Shown here: piece after piece, positions 60,881-64,000 of the stretch
Numbering within the stretch: position 1 is the stretch's first letter
Layout: every line of letters starts with the position of its first letter
Assembly: GCA_954871525.1 (NCBI GenBank)
Contig: OX940865.1
Coordinates: 6,448,001 to 6,512,000 of the forward strand
Length of the DNA: 64,000 nt
Source of the DNA: Parietaria judaica
Taxonomy: Eukaryota > Streptophyta > Magnoliopsida > Rosales > Urticaceae
Direction: 5' to 3'
Notes under the pieces: generated by a model
The model's database searches: none
Seen by the model: the letters and a program-made list of their open reading frames with translations, nothing else
What the model was told of the DNA's origin: nothing
Program-made: the position numbers and the translations under genes

Positions 60881-61164
60881 TGTGTAGATTTTTGGCGACT
60901 TACTCAGGGAAAAAGAGAAATAAATATAGACTTATGGACCGAGCTCGTAGCAGTTACCGAGACATCGAGCAAATCAAACGTGATTGATTGAGTTCTATAG
61001 CGGTAATCAATTACGATCATGATTATAGGAGTTGAAATCTCAAACATTTGTATTTTTTATTATTTATGCTCAATAAAGACTGTAACAACTGGAGTGAAGC
61101 GTGATACATATTTGACATGACGCGTTCGTCATCTTAAAAACACGTGGCATGTAAGAGTTGTATA

Positions 61165-61216
61165 ACAACTAGCGGTATCATTATCACCTAGCGGTATCAT
61201 TATAAACTAGCGGTAG
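61165..61216. promoter_or_regulatory. Three clustered AGCGGTA motifs between divergent genes
   Basis: CTAGCGGTATCATTATCAC, CTAGCGGTATCATTATAAA and CTAGCGGTAG stand in tandem at about 19-bp spacing, midway between the minus-strand gene at 60880 and the plus-strand F-box gene at 61452. Confidence 0.7.
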
Positions 61217-61451
61217 GGAGAGACCTCGTATAAGTTACTGAGACACCGAGCAACTCTACCGTCACAACAAAAAGGTTGGATCAGATCTGTGGCGGTTATG
61301 ATTACGTCATGGAAAATCTCAAGAGCCGTTTTAATTTAATTAAGCGCAGTTTGGATTTGCTATTTGAAAGGACTTGTCAGTCAGTGTCTATTAAGAGGAT
61401 GGTTCTACTTCCATCTTTGTAATATCAGAAATTGTAATATCAGAAACCACG

Positions 61452-62304
61452 ATGGAATACACGTCAGAGGACCTTCCCGAAGACCTTGTGCTCCACAAGA
61501 TCCTATCCGAACTGCCAGCAAAAATTCTGATGAGATTAAAGATCGTCTCAAAACGTTGGCTGGCAAGAATATCAGGGGGGGACTCGTCGTTCATCAACAC
61601 ACATCATATTCGACAGCGGACCAGAAATGGCCCACTCTTGATTGCCGCCTCCAAACGGGACTACCAACAGGTAATACTGCTGCTCTCCGGCCAAAGGGTG
61701 ACGGACATCAACGTGTCGTATCTTCATGCAGAAAATTACGAACACTTCGAGATAGTAGGCTCCTGCAACGGCTTGATATGCCTGTCATTCGGGGGGGATG
61801 GATACGAGACTCGTGATTTGGAATCCGGCGACTCGACAAGTGAGGCGACTTCCCGTTCCAACACCCTAATCACATGCCTTTCATGACACTGGTGTGTTAG
61901 GTTTCATCTATGACGTCACTATCAACGACTACATGGTCGTCCGACTTTGAGCAGCCAAGGATTTGATTTCCGTATGTGCACAAGTATTCTCTAAAAGAGG
62001 ACTTGCATGGAGAGACTATGGGTCCTTGACACTACCAGGGGAGCTTCGTTGGCCACGGGACCCGGTAACGGTGGATGTGGTACTTCATTGGGTTGTTCTG
62101 ATTAACCCCGGACAAAATAAATCATCATTCATTTCATTCGACTGGCGTCACGAGGTGCTTCGTCTTGATGAAACTCAACCCGTGCTTCCGACCGTAGAAC
62201 GGTTAACGATGGAGTACTGGTGGAGAAATGTATGGGGCGCAGAGAATGACATGTACGTTGAGCCCGCCCATAATTACGAGGAGAGCTTAGTCTCTGTATT
62301 TTGA
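61452..62304 (+). pseudogene. F-box protein gene (FBA-type), frameshifted
   Basis: The first frame starts MEYTSEDLPEDLVLHKILSE and continues LPAKILMRLKIVSKRWLARI, a clear F-box (about residues 5-45) that binds SKP1 in SCF ubiquitin ligases. It proceeds with FEIVGSCNGLICLSFGG, typical of F-box-associated domains. Then the frame slips: WNPATRQVRRLPVPTP, the expected continuation, is in the next frame (about 61818-61868). A further shift leads to GFIYDVTINDYMVVRL, a TGA (61947-61949), and DLISVCAQVFSKRGLAWRDY to the end (62304). So at least two frameshifts and one stop break it. Its intergenic position among AGCGGTA motifs suggests it was captured by, or inserted in, the transposon territory. 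Confidence 0.85.
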
Positions 62305-62309
62305 TTATT

Positions 62310-62935
62310 GGCGTGCATATTAGTTATGTATAGCGTTTATAAGGTTTCTAGCTTATTAGCGCAACAACTTTTTATAGCGGTAACCTAATTATTTCGTAAT
62401 ACTTATGTCGTATGTGTCACGCTTTGAAATATCGGTAAAAGATAGTTTTTGTTAACGGTATAACAACGATTGTTCACAAATAGTTATATGAAGTTTCTGT
62501 TTATTGCTCGACGGTTTAAATTTAAGTATATTATCTTGAATGTATAGCGGTATACTTAACTTGGTAACAACGGTATAACATTTTACTAGAGGAGATAGTA
62601 TCTGAGAATGAAAAAACTATATTATCTCGATTGTATAGCGGTAGACGCACATTGGGTAATAGAGGTATTAGCAAGGCTGTATCATTTTACTAGAGGTTAT
62701 AGTATCTGAGAATGAACCTAGCGATAGCCCTTGGGGCATCGATAAATATGTTATACAGATTGGCAAAACAAGTTAATAAAAAAACATAAACTTACTCGTA
62801 CATCGTAATTAAACAAGGTGAATAGAGAACATACTTGTCCAAAGTAATAAGCATAGTTACCACATACTGGTCCAACGGTCCAAACAAAATAGGTAACAAA
62901 ACGTAGTCAAAATATTACAGAGCTTATATAGAGTT
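62310..62935. other. Motif-bearing intergenic DNA
   Basis: Three AGCGGTA sites (62376, 62546, 62637) and a repeated phrase TTTTACTAGAGG-GATAGTATCTGAGAATGA (62580-62610 and 62687-62715, written in two parts). No gene. Confidence 0.6.
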
Positions 62936-62939
62936 AATT

Positions 62940-64000
62940 CTAAAGTTGGAACGACCAATTCGTCCAGATTTCCATCACGTGTAGGGACCGGGCTGAAGGT
63001 ACTAAACGGTCAACTATCGTAATAGGGTGGCATCCAACCATGTCTAGTTCTATGAACTTCATAGCAAATATTCCAGAGTCAACAGGCCGGTTCCAATCTG
63101 GCCCTAAGGTGCGCCTCCATGTCCAACGCCGGTTCTTGAGATGTGCACGGCATGGTAATGCAGTCAAGTTTGACGCTTCCAAAATCCAAGGGAAGTAATC
63201 CTCTAGATCCCGCAATATCATTGACATCTTATATTCACTACCGTAGTTCGGCCGAGGAATAAATAAGTTAAACCGCGCTGTTTCGAAATCAGCTGTGCAT
63301 GCTATCCATTGACCGTAAAAATAGATCGGGAAGTACAGCTTGTCCACGTTTTCCCACGCTCGACCGTAAAACCTTGGGATGTCTCCTGATACCGAATCTA
63401 TAGACCAAAATCATCAACTTCCAGTGAACCGGTACGGATATTCCCATTAATGATAGTCACTAGCATCATGAAGGAACTGTCGACTACAGCGATTACATCG
63501 GAATTGGGAATACTTCCGGGAAAAGTAGCAAGTCGCTTACGGAGCCCGTAGGTGATCTCGTCAATGAACTGCATTTAATATCAATGAATTGGTTACAACA
63601 AATAATAAAAAAAATATAGAAATATTGCCATCGAAGAATTATTACCCCGTCGTCCAGCGACCCATCACGGTCAACTAGAGTATGAAAAAAGGCCCGGTCG
63701 TATTTTCTGATACCACATACGACGGGCGTGGAAGCTTCTTGATCCAACCACCGGGTGAACAGGCGTTCGAGGTACTTCGGTGATGGTGAGAGTGGCAATA
63801 GATTCGGGTAACAAGCTTTATCTCCATCCGAGTCCGAGTCCGAGTCCTCGCCAGCCTCAGCACCAGGCTCAACATCTGACCCGCCGCCTGGCTTAGCATC
63901 TTCACCTCCAGGCTCACCATCAGACGCACCATCTTCACCTTCAGACTCTCCATCTGCCTCACCGCCGCTGTCACTCTCCACTGGCATCTCCACGTCACTA
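62940..64000 (-). pseudogene. Ulp1-like (C48) protease-domain gene, catalytic residues lost, partial
   Basis: The minus-strand gene enters from the window edge with an acidic region (ESDSGGEADGESEGEDGASD), then KYLERLFTRWLDQEASTPVV and RDGSLDDG with a donor (63645). The next exon starts FIDEITYGLRKRLATFPGSI (about 63570). A one-base shift near 63400 is needed to join FGL to IDSVSGDIPRFYGRAWENVD KLYFPIYF. The rest is the Ulp1 core: GQWIACTADFETARFNLF and WNRPVDSGIFAMKFIELDM, ending SFQL. C48 proteases need His-Asp-Cys; here the HW position reads QW, the YDS position reads FIP, and GDCGVF reads VDSGIF. Ulp1-like genes are carried by several plant Mutator-like families (KI-MULEs, VANDALs). Either a dead enzyme or a repurposed domain. 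Confidence 0.7.

Larger units (their letters stand above)
50750..62643. repeat. Dispersed YAGCGGTAN motif array (VANDAL-like territory)
   Basis: Exact AGCGGTA occurs on the plus strand at 50751, 50771, 50856, 50890, 50985, 52085, 53719, 53820, 54749, 54897, 55045, 55090, 55441, 55674, 55719, 56071, 56451, 56852, 56913, 57040, 57104, 60999, 61171, 61190, 61209, 62376, 62546 and 62637, and on the minus strand near 55026, 55656 and 57917. Many near-matches exist (TACGGTA, GCGGCAG, GCGGTTA). All but one plus-strand site lie outside recognisable coding sequence. Usual context is T or C before and A, T, G or C after. By chance a 7-mer this GC-rich should appear only about once or twice in 12 kb. 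I noticed none in the first 50 kb. Confidence 0.85.

Noticed and set aside
1..64000. tRNA, rRNA or snoRNA genes
   Set aside because: No B-box-like GGTTCGAATCC with a matching cloverleaf, and no rRNA-like sequence, was noticed on either strand.

Overview
This is plant nuclear DNA, most likely from a eudicot. It is AT-rich, its genes have many short GT-AG introns, and transposon debris surrounds a small island of real genes. Emigrant-like pogo elements and a VANDAL-like Mutator region hint at Brassicales, but that placement is an inference. No bacterial, organellar or viral genome features were seen.

Layout. 1-4.83 kb: a broken F-box/LRR-type gene, opened by a hAT element and a nested insertion that carries a Pack-MULE-like element, then partly duplicated in tandem together with a second hAT element. 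5.5-9.46 kb: a decayed LRR-malectin receptor kinase (LRR VIII-2 type) with an Emigrant-like element in its kinase intron. 10.6-11.57 kb: a Ty1/copia pol remnant (minus strand). 13.39-16.76 kb: a broken NEP1/EMG1 rRNA methyltransferase gene split by a solo LTR inside an exon, with another solo LTR in an intron. 16.8-26.5 kb: gene-poor DNA with hAT, foldback and long-TIR Mutator-like elements.

27.57-46.63 kb is the intact gene island: a 15-exon MLO-family gene (plus), a degenerate polyubiquitin-like fragment (minus), a 57-residue conserved small membrane protein gene (minus), a nonsense-bearing PP2A B'' C-terminal fragment (minus), and a 10-exon choline transporter-like gene of exactly 700 codons (minus). 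A second copy of the long-TIR Mutator-like element lies just beyond the island at 47.14-48.63 kb, with its interior inverted relative to the first.

50.7-64 kb is a Mutator/VANDAL-like transposon territory. It holds a MuDR-type transposase with DDE, SWIM and zinc-knuckle signatures but several stops and frameshifts, a gypsy-type-transposon-domain protein gene on the minus strand, a broken F-box gene, and a Ulp1-like protease gene that lacks its recognisable catalytic residues and runs off the window. The non-coding DNA between them is studded with a short motif, YAGCGGTAN (at least 28 exact AGCGGTA cores on the plus strand and 3 on the minus strand in 12 kb). Its shape resembles the YAGTATTAY motif read by the VANC anti-silencing protein of Arabidopsis VANDAL21, but with a different core. 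This is the best candidate in the window for an undescribed system. A retrotransposon fragment (57.4-60.1 kb) has landed inside the territory.
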